From the NCBI GenBank assembly GCA_905206455.1, contig CAJLHL010000022.1, positions 1 to 26,206 of the forward strand: DNA of 26,206 bases, written 5' to 3'. Both the position numbers and the translations under genes were made by a program. The stretch is from an uncultured Eubacteriales bacterium. GTDB lineage: Bacteria; Bacillota; Clostridia; Peptostreptococcales; Anaerovoracaceae. The notes below the pieces were generated by a model, which was not told the DNA's origin, searched no databases, and saw only the letters and a program-made list of their open reading frames with translations. Shown piece after piece: positions 1 through 7,066 of the stretch (position 1 is the stretch's first letter; the number at the start of each line of letters is the position of its first letter).

Positions 1-408
1 AAGATGATCTTCGCCGTATCCGCAGCGCTGCTCACAGCGCTTGTCGCATTTACCGCCTGCGGGACGCCGGGCGCAGCGAATCCCACAGGTACGGGAACAC
101 AGACGCAGAATATAGTTTCCGGCGGTCAGAACGCGGAAAATACAGCGTCTCCAGGAACGAAAGGCGCGGCCGGGGAATACATCGGTCTCGAAAAGGCGAA
201 AGAAATCGCGATGGCCCAGGCGGGGATCACCGGGACGGAATTTTTTGACTGTGATTTCGATTATGAGAACGGGATCCCGGCTTACGAGGTCGAGCTCAAG
301 TCCGGAGGCTATGAATATGATTATGAGATTCATGCGGTCACAGGAGAAGTCCTCAAAGCAGAACGGGACGTCGACGACGATTACAGACCGAATTCCTCCC
401 GGACCTGA
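1..408 (+). CDS. PepSY-domain lipoprotein (5' end outside window)
   Basis: Predicted membrane-anchored lipoprotein. The first in-window ATG is at base 4, but it is preceded in frame by a Lys codon, and a Lys-rich signal-peptide start probably lies just upstream of the window, so I treat the gene as 5'-partial. A hydrophobic stretch (IFAVSAALLTALVAF) leads to a lipobox-like FTAC with Cys about residue 19 of the visible part. A Thr/Gly/Asn-rich linker follows, then one PepSY-like domain (from GLEKAKEIAMAQAG to the YEIHAVTGEVLKAE strand). PepSY domains are often linked to protease inhibition or cell-wall processes; nothing here identifies a partner. The C-terminal end overlaps the end of the convergent acetyltransferase gene by 28 bp, and no terminator is visible between them. 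Confidence 0.75.
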   Translation, partial: KMIFAVSAALLTALVAFTACGTPGAANPTGTGTQTQNIVSGGQNAENTASPGTKGAAGEYIGLEKAKEIAMAQAGITGTEFFDCDFDYENGIPAYEVELKSGGYEYDYEIHAVTGEVLKAERDVDDDYRPNSSRT

Positions 409-962
409 TCGAAAGTCCGCACCGGCGGCATCGGGATACTGTGAGGGCCGATGATTTTTTCCATCCAGATCATGTCGTACCAGCGATGAAATTTGTAGCC
501 GCACTGGCAGAAATGACCGGCGAGCCGGTAACCGAGAGCCTCATGAAAGCGCATGCTGTCGTTTGTCAGGGTCTCGTCTTCTTCCGAAGCATAAGCGATG
601 CAGGCTTCCAGATTGACGATATTCATAGCGCGCAGGATTTCCTCCAGCTTGGCGTAAAGAGCGCTGCCCGCGCCTTTTCCGCGAAAATCCCGGGCGACGT
701 ATACCGAGGTTTCCACCGCCCAGTCATAGGCAGGTCTGGAATGAAAAGGGCTGACGTAAGCATAGCCGGCGATTTTTCCTCCGGTTTCGGCGATGATATA
801 AGGATAGCGCTGAAGGATGGAACGGATACGCCCGGCGAATTCTTCTTCTGAAGGAACGTCATATTCGAATGTAATGGCGGTTTCCCTGACATAGGGGCTG
901 TATATTTCCAAAAGTGCGGCGGCGTCCTCCGGAGCCGCCGCTTTAAATTTGTAATCTGTCAT
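381..962 (-). CDS. GNAT N-acetyltransferase, phosphinothricin acetyltransferase-like
   Basis: Cytosolic acetyl-CoA-dependent N-acetyltransferase of 193 residues. The acetyl-CoA loop is visible as ARDFRGKGAGSAL. The body resembles the phosphinothricin/methionine sulfoximine acetyltransferase group (an N-terminal EIYSPYVRETAITFEYDVPSEEEF segment, and a C-terminal FHEALGYRLAGHFCQCGYKFHRWYDMIWMEK). The true acceptor is unknown; that family also acetylates methionine sulfone or sulfoximine-like amino acids. I chose the start MTDYKFKAAAP because it has an AGAGGA-like ribosome binding site about 8 nt upstream; an in-frame ATG at 1076 would add 38 Lys/Arg-rich residues and lacks such a site. It lies downstream of nnrD in the same direction with a 198-bp gap. 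The 3' end overlaps the lipoprotein gene. Confidence 0.85.
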   Translation of the reverse strand: MTDYKFKAAAPEDAAALLEIYSPYVRETAITFEYDVPSEEEFAGRIRSILQRYPYIIAETGGKIAGYAYVSPFHSRPAYDWAVETSVYVARDFRGKGAGSALYAKLEEILRAMNIVNLEACIAYASEEDETLTNDSMRFHEALGYRLAGHFCQCGYKFHRWYDMIWMEKIIGPHSIPMPPVRTFDQVREEFGL

Positions 963-1160
963 TTTATATTCCTCTGTTTTTCCATATTCTCTTCTGGTAT
1001 CTCTGTTCGCAGTTTTTTTTTTTCGGATTTTTTCATTGTACGATCTTTTCCAAATTTCTTTCCTTATCTTCCTCATCGCTTTTGAGCGGATTTTTCCACG
1101 CTGCTTTTTGATATCGATTTTTGCGGATTTTTTCCGTCTTACCGTTCTTTTTCTGCCGTA

Positions 1161-2054
1161 TTATCTTCCGTTGTTTCTCAATATTTTTCCCAGATCTTTG
1201 AAAATATCGTGGGGCAGCATGGCTGTCTCGCTCTTTCTCTTCGCGCAGCGGTCCGCCGCCGCACCGTGAAGATAGACGGCGCACAGCGCCGCGTCCAGAG
1301 GTTTCATCCCCTGTGCGGCGAAAGCGGCCAGCATGCCGGCGAGGATATCTCCGCTGCCGCCTCTGGCCAGTCCGGAGTTTCCGGAGGTATTGCGCCAGAG
1401 TTCGCCCTCCGGCGAGGCGATGAGGGTGCGGTGTTCTTTCAGGACGACGATACAGCCGTTTTTCTTTGCGTAATCGAGGGAGATCTCTTCTCGTCCCGCC
1501 TTGATATCAGCGATGCTGCAGCCGCACAGCCGCGCCATCTCGCCGGGATGGGGCGTGATGACGATCCGGCGTCCCGGCAGCGGCGCAGGCAGTTTTTCAT
1601 CGGCGGATACGGCGTTGAGGGCGTCTGCGTCCAGGATTACCGTGCAGTCTGCGCCGGAGACGAGGATTCTGACGAGGGCTCCGGTACCTTTGGTATTTCC
1701 CATGCCCGGCCCGAGGAGGAGAGCGGCGTAATCATTTTCCAGTTCTCTCTGGAGCAGCCCGGCGTTTTTTTCTGAGATTCCGCCGACGAGATCCGGTTCG
1801 CAGCACAGCAGGATGCACTCCGGCAGCCGGGGCTGAACGGAGGCGAAAACGGGTTCGACGCTGGCCAGGGTGACGATGCCGCAGCCGCCGCGCAGAGCGC
1901 CTTCCGCCGTCAGCGCCGCCGCGCCGCGGTAACGAGAGCTTCCGGCGACGCACAAAAGTTTACCGTAAGTTCCCTTATGACTGTCCTGCACCCGCAGAGG
2001 CAGCCGCTGCCAGACGTCTTTTTCTGTGATATCTCTGATCTCGATCTTTTTCAT
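1161..2054 (-). CDS. nnrD: ADP-dependent NAD(P)H-hydrate dehydratase
   Basis: Repairs NAD(P)H hydrates by ATP/ADP-dependent dehydration back to NAD(P)H. This is the ribokinase-like (CARKD/YjeF C-terminal) domain alone, 297 residues, without the N-terminal epimerase domain found in fused Nnr proteins. Family landmarks in order: HKGTYGKLLCVAGSSRYRGAA near residue 27, LGPGMG, VILDADALNA, VITPHPGEMARL, and the phosphate-binding GLARGGSGDILAGMLA, whose Asp is the expected catalytic base. The start ATG follows GGGAGGAGCAGG, a strong ribosome binding site. It lies between the ABC-F gene (227 bp upstream) and the acetyltransferase gene on the same strand; whether the three are co-transcribed is unclear. 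A stand-alone NnrE epimerase is not in this window. Confidence 0.9.
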   Translation of the reverse strand: MKKIEIRDITEKDVWQRLPLRVQDSHKGTYGKLLCVAGSSRYRGAAALTAEGALRGGCGIVTLASVEPVFASVQPRLPECILLCCEPDLVGGISEKNAGLLQRELENDYAALLLGPGMGNTKGTGALVRILVSGADCTVILDADALNAVSADEKLPAPLPGRRIVITPHPGEMARLCGCSIADIKAGREEISLDYAKKNGCIVVLKEHRTLIASPEGELWRNTSGNSGLARGGSGDILAGMLAAFAAQGMKPLDAALCAVYLHGAAADRCAKRKSETAMLPHDIFKDLGKILRNNGR

Positions 2055-2281
2055 CCTGCTCCTCCCCGAAGATTCCGATTCTGTCTTTTTTGTTCTCTTC
2101 TGTGATAATTCTGCTCTTTTTGGTTCCTTTTTTCCGCAGTCTGTCCGGCATTTTTTTTGTTTTGATTATTTTGTTCTTACGGTTTATTTTTTAGTTATAT
2201 GCCTGAATATGCCCAACATTTTTTTATCTGTTTCTGATAATTCTCCTTTTTCCGCCGTGCAGCCGGCGCGTTATCTGCAGT

Positions 2282-4090
2282 CTATTTCTGATTTTCGATC
2301 TGTTCGGCCAGATCATTGAGGTAGACCCAACGGTCCATCTTCTGCTCCAGATCGGTTTCCAGCTTCTCCTGTTCCTGGGAGAGTTCCTGGAGTCTGACGT
2401 AATCATCCGCCGTCTGAGACATCTCTTCATTCAGCCGGGCGATTTTTTCTTCCAGGGCGGCGATATCGCCGTCGATTGTTTCGTATTCTCTCTTTTCGTT
2501 AAAAGTGAATTTCAGCTTTTTTTCGCGGACCGGGCGGGATGCTTTTGCGGCGGAGCCTGTACCTGCGCCGGATTTTCCGGAGGAATTCATCTCTGCTGTC
2601 AGCCGTTCCAGTTCCTTTGCTTTCATAGCATCCGTATAGCCGCCGGGGTAGTGGCGGACGGCGCCGTCTCCTTCGAAGGAAAAGGTGCGGATGCAGAGAC
2701 GGTCCAGGAAGTAACGGTCGTGAGAGACGATGAGGACCGCGCCGCTGAATTCGTCGAGATAATCTTCGAGAACAGTCAGCGTGGCGATATCCAGATCGTT
2801 GGTGGGCTCGTCGAGGATGAGCACATTTGGAGCCTGCATCAGCACGCTGAGCAGATAGAGACGCCGTTTTTCTCCTCCGGACAGTCTGCCGATGGGCAGG
2901 GAATGTTTGATGCTGGGAAAGAGAAAGCGTTCCAGCATCTGGGAGGCGGACAGATAACCGTCCTCGGTGCGCACATTGTCGGAAATGCCCTCCACATATT
3001 TGATGACGCGCTGGTTCGGATCCCAGACCTGCGTATCCTGAGAGAAGTAACCGATTTTTACCGTCTGGCCGATGGTTATGATCCCCTGATCCGGCTCCAC
3101 TTCTCCGAGAATCATCTTCAGAAAGGTGGATTTGCCGCTGCCGTTGTCGCCGATGATACCGATGCGGTCGTTTCTCAGCACAGTATAGGTGAAATCCCGG
3201 ATCAGCTGTTTTTCTCCGTAGGCTTTGCTCAGGTTTTCGATTTCAATGATCTTTTTTCCCAGGCGGCTGCTGACGGTGCCGATAGAGAGACTGGAATCGT
3301 CGATGATCAGCTTGCTGTCCCGCAGTTCTTCGAAGCGTTCGATGTGAGATTTCGCCTTGGTGGAGCGGGCTCTGGCGCCTCTGCGGATCCAGGCCAGTTC
3401 TTTTTTGTACAGAGCGGCTCTCTTTCTCTCGCTGGCCAGCAGCATTTCCTCTCTTGCGGCTTTTGTCTCCAGGTAATAGTCGTAGTTTCCGTCGTAAGAG
3501 TAGAGACTGCCGCCGTCGATTTCGAAGATTTTTTTTGTCACCCGGTCCAGAAAATAACGATCGTGAGTGATCATCAGTACGGCGCCTTTGTACTTTACGA
3601 GAAAGTCCTCCAGGTAGGCGATGACGTCGTTGTCCATATGGTTGGTGGGCTCGTCTAAAATCAGAAAATCCGCGCCGGCGGAGAGGACGGCGGCCATAGC
3701 CACCCGCTTTCTCTGGCCGCCGGAAAGCTCTTTCATCTTCGCGTCAAAATCCCGGACGCCTAATTTTGTCATCATCGAGCGGCAGGCGAAATCCGGTGTC
3801 TTCGGATCCACTTCCGCCATATATTCCGCCGCCTGTTCCGCTACCGTCAGATCTCCGTCGTATTCCGGATGCTGGGGCAGAAAGGCTCGTTTGACGTCGT
3901 TTGTGTAGACGACCCTGCCGCTGTCCGGTTCTTCGATGCCGGCGACGATCTTCAGCAATGTGGATTTGCCCGTGCCGTTGACGCCGATGAGGCCGATCTT
4001 TTCTCCTTCGTGGATGCTGAGACTGATGTCCTGCAGCAGCGGCGTCTCTGTATAGCTTTTATTTATCTTATCTGCGTTTACTAAAATCAT
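2282..4090 (-). CDS. ABC-F family ATPase, Uup-like
   Basis: Cytosolic ABC-F protein of 602 residues with two nucleotide-binding domains and no membrane segments; family members act on the ribosome. NBD1 has Walker A GVNGTGKS at residues 36-43, signature LSGGQRKR and Walker B FLILDEPTNHMD. NBD2 has GDNGSGKS, LSGGEKRR and VLILDEPTNDLD. A charged linker between the domains (LAWIRRGARARSTKAKSHIERFEEL) matches the ABC-F P-site tRNA-interaction motif. The C-terminal ~80 residues are a predicted coiled coil (from KREYETIDGDIAALEEKIARL to the end), which with the RGARARSTKAK linker points to the Uup subgroup rather than an antibiotic-resistance ABC-F. The ATG is preceded by GGAGA about 9 nt away. A minus-strand promoter candidate lies just upstream (4117-4144). 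Confidence 0.92.
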   Translation of the reverse strand: MILVNADKINKSYTETPLLQDISLSIHEGEKIGLIGVNGTGKSTLLKIVAGIEEPDSGRVVYTNDVKRAFLPQHPEYDGDLTVAEQAAEYMAEVDPKTPDFACRSMMTKLGVRDFDAKMKELSGGQRKRVAMAAVLSAGADFLILDEPTNHMDNDVIAYLEDFLVKYKGAVLMITHDRYFLDRVTKKIFEIDGGSLYSYDGNYDYYLETKAAREEMLLASERKRAALYKKELAWIRRGARARSTKAKSHIERFEELRDSKLIIDDSSLSIGTVSSRLGKKIIEIENLSKAYGEKQLIRDFTYTVLRNDRIGIIGDNGSGKSTFLKMILGEVEPDQGIITIGQTVKIGYFSQDTQVWDPNQRVIKYVEGISDNVRTEDGYLSASQMLERFLFPSIKHSLPIGRLSGGEKRRLYLLSVLMQAPNVLILDEPTNDLDIATLTVLEDYLDEFSGAVLIVSHDRYFLDRLCIRTFSFEGDGAVRHYPGGYTDAMKAKELERLTAEMNSSGKSGAGTGSAAKASRPVREKKLKFTFNEKREYETIDGDIAALEEKIARLNEEMSQTADDYVRLQELSQEQEKLETDLEQKMDRWVYLNDLAEQIENQK

Positions 4091-4116
4091 CTTTCAATTC
4101 TCCGAAAATCAAGTGA

Positions 4117-4144
4117 AATATATTCTGAAAAGGCGACGGTGCAA
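4117..4144 (-). promoter_or_regulatory. Promoter candidate for the ABC-F gene
   Basis: On the minus strand TTGCAC (4139-4144) and TATATT (4117-4122) are separated by 16 bp. The predicted start would leave a short leader of about 20 nt before the ABC-F start codon. This rests on consensus match only. Confidence 0.45.
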
Positions 4145-4345
4145 AAAGAGGAATCCGCCGTTTCAGAACTGACTATTCATAGAATAACAGAAAAAACGGA
4201 CGAAATCCATGCGAAGCGAAGGGCGGCGCGTATTTCCTTCCGCGTTTTCCGCAGATTCCTGTGTTTCGGCGCTTTTCGGGGAGGATCCGGCAAAGAGGGA
4301 AACAACGGGAATAAAACAGAGGAAAATCTATTGTACCGAAGAATC

Positions 4346-4369
4346 CCTGTAATTGTATGCATTTACAGG
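4346..4369. repeat. 7-bp inverted repeat in the 4091-4577 intergenic region
   Basis: CCTGTAA (4346-4352) and TTACAGG (4363-4369) flank a 10-nt spacer. It lies upstream of the small-protein gene and about 12 bp before its promoter candidate, so an operator is possible. Apart from this repeat and the two promoter candidates, I see nothing convincing in the 487-bp gap 4091-4577. Confidence 0.3.
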
Positions 4370-4381
4370 AAGAGATACCTG

Positions 4382-4411
4382 TTGAAATGCGGAAGAATAT
4401 CATGTAATAAT
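4382..4411 (+). promoter_or_regulatory. Promoter candidate for the 91-aa protein gene
   Basis: TTGAAA (4382-4387) is followed 18 bp later by AATAAT (4406-4411), with TG placed as an extended -10 element. The leader to the start codon would be about 160 nt. Confidence 0.35.
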
Positions 4412-4577
4412 AGAAAGAGAATTGAGACAGATGCAGGCTGCTTACTGTCGGCGAATCCAGATCTTTCGCAGGAACCGAAGGAGCAAAAACACCCGTATTT
4501 GCTGCAGGCATCCGCTTTGTTTCTGACAGGTGATGTCTGCCGGGAGCGGAGCTCCGTATTGATAAGGAGACGAAAGT

Positions 4578-4853
4578 ATGATAACGATTTTTAACAGAAA
4601 GGAACTCCTGATGACTTTTGACATGCAGAAGCAGGGCGTTGTCAGGCGTATGCTGGTGGAGAACGGGATCAAATATACGGTCGATGTTGTCAATCTGCCG
4701 GGTTCTTTTCCGTCTTTCGAGGGACAGAAGACGATGCCGGGAAGTCAGGAGGAAAAATTAGCTCTGCAAAATCAATATACGATTTATGTCAAAAAGTCGG
4801 ATTACGATACAGCCTGCGGGCTGATGCATCTTAAGCTGCGGGATGTTCTCTGA
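4578..4853 (+). CDS. Small conserved-type hypothetical protein, DUF2007-like
   Basis: A 91-residue soluble protein with no signal peptide or membrane segment. The pattern MITIFNRKELLMTFDMQKQ..VRRMLVENGIKYTVDVVN...YTIYVKKSDYDTA resembles the small ferredoxin-like DUF2007 type (an N-terminal strand, a helix selecting an isoform in place of a substrate, then GIxxxV and a C-terminal YxIYVxxxDxxxA strand-helix). Function is unknown; DUF2007 proteins are sometimes called putative signal transducers. The ATG follows AAGGAG at 8 nt spacing, which supports the start and makes the ORF credible despite its size. It stands alone between the ABC-F gene and the moaA leader. Confidence 0.7.
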   Translation: MITIFNRKELLMTFDMQKQGVVRRMLVENGIKYTVDVVNLPGSFPSFEGQKTMPGSQEEKLALQNQYTIYVKKSDYDTACGLMHLKLRDVL

Positions 4854-5090
4854 ATTTTAGCCGCGGCAGAACTTCTGAAAGTTGCCTGCATCTCTGTCTG
4901 CACTGTCTTTGCCTTGTATCTGCGCACGCACCTGTGGTAATATGATAACGATGTCCTGTGCCTGCCGGCGGAGCGGAAAAATCAGAGACGGTATCGCGGG
5001 CGGACAGGACTGGACGAGCCGGTGAAACGCTGCGGCAAAATGAGAAAATTTGCCTGTCGTTTTCCCGTTTTCTTTTTGTCTGATTGCGGG

Positions 5091-5192
5091 TATATAACTC
5101 AGCGACGGTGTCTCCTGTTTCTGCAGGAGGTAATTTTTGGCAGACTGTGCCGGAACGGCCCTTTTTTCGGCGATTTCTGCGGCAGATTGGAA
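5091..5192 (+). ncRNA. Structured moaA leader, candidate molybdenum-cofactor riboswitch
   Basis: This part of the 370-bp gap upstream of moaA is rich in short stems. CTCCTG and CAGGAG form a perfect hairpin (about 5115-5133). GGCA/TGCC and GCCG-GAA-CGGC stems follow at about 5139-5160, and a GGCAGAyTG direct repeat is present near 5139 and 5181. A possible -10 element TATATA starts at 5091. Moco RNA motifs (Rfam RF01055) lie upstream of moaA in many bacteria, and size and position fit, but I cannot verify the family alignment. The rest of the gap (4854-5090) holds only a weak promoter-like pair, TTGTAT-18-TAATAT (4914-4943). Confidence 0.4.
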
Positions 5193-5223
5193 AAATAGAT
5201 ATAATACGAAACAGGAACAGAGT

Positions 5224-6186
5224 ATGAAAGACAATTTTGGAAGAGAAATCAATTATCTGCGGATATCGGTAACGGACCGGTGCAATCTGCGGTGCAGATA
5301 CTGTATGCCGGAATCCGGTTTTCAGAATATCATTCCGAAGGAGCAGATTTTGTCCTTCGAAGAAATCGTACGGCTGGCGCAGGCGGCCGCAAAGATGGGA
5401 ATCTCCAAAGTGCGCCTCACCGGCGGCGAGCCTCTGGTACGTCACGGAATCGTGGATTTGATCGCTAAGATTCACGCTATCGATGGGATCGACGAAATCG
5501 GAATTACCACGAACGGTATTCTGCTTGCCGATATGGCGGAAGATCTCAAGGAAGCCGGCGTAAATCGTGTCAATATCAGCATCGATACGATGAATCCGGA
5601 CAAGTTTGCAAAGATCACCCGGGGCGGAGATCTCAACAGAGTACTGGCGGGGATTGAAGCGGCGAAGAGAGTGGGACTGACTCCCGTGAAGCTCAACGTG
5701 GTGGCCTTGGGCGGATTTAACGATGATGAATTTGCTGACTTCATCGAACTGACGAGAAAGGAACCGTACGTCGTCCGCTTTATCGAACTGATGCCGATCG
5801 GTCATGCGGAAGTGGGGGATTCGTACGGTTTTGTTTCAAATCAGGAGATTCTGGATCGTTTTCCCGAGCTCATTCCGGCGGACGATGAAAAATTTTCCGT
5901 ATCGAAGAATTACCGCCTTCCGGACGGCAAGGGAAAAGTAGGACTCATCAGCGCTCTCAGCAATCATTTCTGCGCGTCCTGCAATAAAATCCGTCTGACG
6001 TCCGACGGAAAAATCAAACCGTGTCTTCATTCTAATGAAGAAATCGATATGAAAGGTCCGCTCCGTCTTTCCGATGAGGAACTTCTTGATGCTCTCAGGG
6101 CCTCTGTCGGCCATAAGGTGGAGCATCACATGCTCAACGAAGGAGCGGCGCCCATCGAGCGCGACATGAATAAAATCGGAGGTTAA
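5224..6186 (+). CDS. moaA: GTP 3',8-cyclase (molybdenum cofactor biosynthesis)
   Basis: Radical SAM enzyme that converts GTP to 3',8-cyclo-7,8-dihydro-GTP, the first step of molybdopterin synthesis; it partners MoaC, encoded next door. The 320-residue length is normal for the family. The N-terminal radical SAM cluster motif is Cys20-x3-Cys24-x2-Cys27 (CNLRCRYC). The SAM-binding LTGGEPLV follows. The second 4Fe-4S cluster ligands are Cys250, Cys253 and Cys267 (FCASCNKIRLTSDGKIKPC). The protein ends in the Gly-Gly tail required in MoaA. I chose the ATG before KDNFGREINYLRISVTDRC because it gives the normal family N-terminus with AGGA 7 nt upstream; the longer in-frame opening from 5137 runs through the structured leader. 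The stop is 4 bp from moaC, so the two are co-transcribed. Confidence 0.96.
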   Translation: MKDNFGREINYLRISVTDRCNLRCRYCMPESGFQNIIPKEQILSFEEIVRLAQAAAKMGISKVRLTGGEPLVRHGIVDLIAKIHAIDGIDEIGITTNGILLADMAEDLKEAGVNRVNISIDTMNPDKFAKITRGGDLNRVLAGIEAAKRVGLTPVKLNVVALGGFNDDEFADFIELTRKEPYVVRFIELMPIGHAEVGDSYGFVSNQEILDRFPELIPADDEKFSVSKNYRLPDGKGKVGLISALSNHFCASCNKIRLTSDGKIKPCLHSNEEIDMKGPLRLSDEELLDALRASVGHKVEHHMLNEGAAPIERDMNKIGG

Positions 6187-6190
6187 AACT

Positions 6191-6670
6191 ATGGAAGACA
6201 GACTGACACATATCGATGAAAACGGCAGGCCGAGGATGGTCAATGTGGGGGAAAAGGCCGATACGAAGCGGATTGCCGTGGCAAAAGGGAGCATTTATAT
6301 GCATCCGGAGACGCTGAAGAGGGTCAGAGAAGGATCCATCGTCAAAGGCGACGTTCTCTCCGTAGCCCAGACCGCAGGCATCATGGCGGCGAAAAATACG
6401 GCTTCGAATATTCCGATGTGCCACAATATTTTTATCACCGGCGTGGATATGAATTTTGAAATCGACGAGGATAAATCGGCAATCCATATCGAGGCGCAGG
6501 CGTCGACCATCGGAAAGACCGGGATCGAGATGGAGTCTCTAAATGCGGTGGCAATTGCGGCTCTCACGATCTACGACATGTGCAAGGCTATCGACAGAGG
6601 CATGCATATCACAGATATCCGTCTGGTGAGGAAAGAAGGCGGCAAGTCCGGCGTCTTTACAGCGGAGTAA
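6191..6670 (+). CDS. moaC: Cyclic pyranopterin monophosphate synthase
   Basis: Converts the MoaA product to cyclic pyranopterin monophosphate, in the cytosol as an oligomer. The 159 residues match the family length. Landmarks: the N-terminal LTHIDENGRPRMVNVGEKADTKR segment, the active-site PMCHN region, TGIEMESLNAVAIAALTIYDMCKAID with the conserved Glu-Met and Asp-Met-Cys-Lys residues, and the C-terminal LVRKEGGKSG. The start has GGAGG about 8 nt upstream, overlapping the end of moaA. A strong terminator follows directly, so moaA-moaC is a two-gene unit. Later pathway genes (moaD, moaE, moeA, mogA) are not in this window. Confidence 0.96.
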   Translation: MEDRLTHIDENGRPRMVNVGEKADTKRIAVAKGSIYMHPETLKRVREGSIVKGDVLSVAQTAGIMAAKNTASNIPMCHNIFITGVDMNFEIDEDKSAIHIEAQASTIGKTGIEMESLNAVAIAALTIYDMCKAIDRGMHITDIRLVRKEGGKSGVFTAE

Positions 6671-6690
6671 TAGAATAGGCGATTCAAAAG

Positions 6691-6729
6691 CGGCCACGTT
6701 TGCATTTCTGCAAAAACGGGCCGTTTTTT
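6691..6729 (+). terminator. Rho-independent terminator after moaC
   Basis: CGGCC...GGCCG closes a stem with further CGTT/AACG and TTGCA/TGCAA pairing inside, followed by six T residues. It begins about 20 bp after the moaC stop. Confidence 0.8.
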
Positions 6730-6752
6730 ACAGAGGATTTCTATGGAAAGGC

Positions 6753-6781
6753 TTGAATAAATATAATCATAAATGTATAAT
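6753..6781 (+). promoter_or_regulatory. Promoter of argBJC
   Basis: TTGAAT (6753-6758), a 17-bp spacer and a perfect TATAAT (6776-6781). The two ArgR-like boxes overlap both elements, which fits repression by steric occlusion. The predicted transcript starts about 6788, giving a leader of about 230 nt. Confidence 0.75.
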
Positions 6782-6787
6782 TATAAA
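6754..6787. promoter_or_regulatory. Paired ArgR-like operator boxes upstream of argB
   Basis: TGAATAAATATAAT (6754-6767) and TGTATAATTATAAA (6774-6787) start exactly 20 bp apart and resemble the ARG-box consensus TGAATWWWWATTCA. The same arrangement occurs upstream of argG. Arginine repressor ArgR binds such paired boxes as a hexamer; an argR gene is not in this window. Confidence 0.65.
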
Positions 6788-7019
6788 ATATTGCTGATCT
6801 CATCGCTGCCGCATGGAAATCGTTTTCGCATTGTGATTAAGTCCGCTTGTCGGAAAACTGCTTCGATTTAAAATGTTGCGCAAAGGAGATACAGCCATCG
6901 TCCCCTTTCGGGGATATCCTTTGGCGCCGATGTGACCAGCGCCTCTGCGGCGGATTCCGAACATCGCTCCGCCGCTAATTTCAGGAGGCGGATTATGCAT
7001 AGAAATACAGGAGGTTGGA
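6788..7019 (+). promoter_or_regulatory. Structured 5' leader of argBJC with alternative stems
   Basis: Within this leader GCGGCGGA (6947-6954) can pair with TCCGCCGC (6968-6975), an 8-bp stem with a 13-nt loop. The same TCCGCC (6968-6973) can instead pair with GGCGGA (6987-6992), again with a 13-nt loop, and the second stem would cover part of the AGGAGG of the short upstream ORF. A further AAAGGA/TCCTTT and CCCC-TTTC-GGGG nested structure lies near 6890-6922. There is no T-box core sequence and no terminator-like T-run. This may be a translational control leader. Confidence 0.4.
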
Positions 7020-7066
7020 ATGATGAAAAGAGCGGAAATCTTAATCGAAGCCCTTCCCTATATTAA
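6995..7066 (+). CDS. Possible short upstream ORF overlapping argB
   Basis: A 23-codon ORF (MHRNTGGWNDEKSGNLNRSPSLY) whose ATG sits 6 nt after a perfect AGGAGG (6983-6988), and whose reading frame overlaps the first 47 bases of argB in another frame. The argB ribosome binding site lies inside it. It is not arginine-rich in the manner of an attenuation leader (two Arg). If translated it could couple or compete with argB initiation. It could equally be chance. Confidence 0.3.
   Translation: MHRNTGGWNDEKSGNLNRSPSLY

Noticed and set aside
963..1076. N-terminal extension of the acetyltransferase to an upstream ATG, reading through an A11 tract (1013-1023) that could slip
   Set aside because: The extension is Lys/Arg-rich, unlike the family, and lacks a ribosome binding site. 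The tract lies in the leader, so slippage would not shift the real reading frame, although an effect on promoter spacing cannot be excluded.
2651..3658. 335-codon plus-strand open frame inside the ABC-F gene
   Set aside because: Antisense shadow of the conserved ATPase domains; composition and lack of motifs do not support a gene.
4139..4594. 151-codon plus-strand open frame in the gap before the 91-aa protein gene
   Set aside because: Arg/Lys/Cys-rich random-like product with no ribosome binding site; it runs across promoter-like sequence and overlaps the start of the better-supported gene.
5137..5223. Longer moaA start
   Set aside because: The extra 29 residues overlap the structured leader and precede the normal MoaA N-terminus, which has its own ribosome binding site.
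6788..7019. T-box riboswitch for arginine operon control
   Set aside because: The conserved T-box core sequence and a following terminator hairpin are absent.
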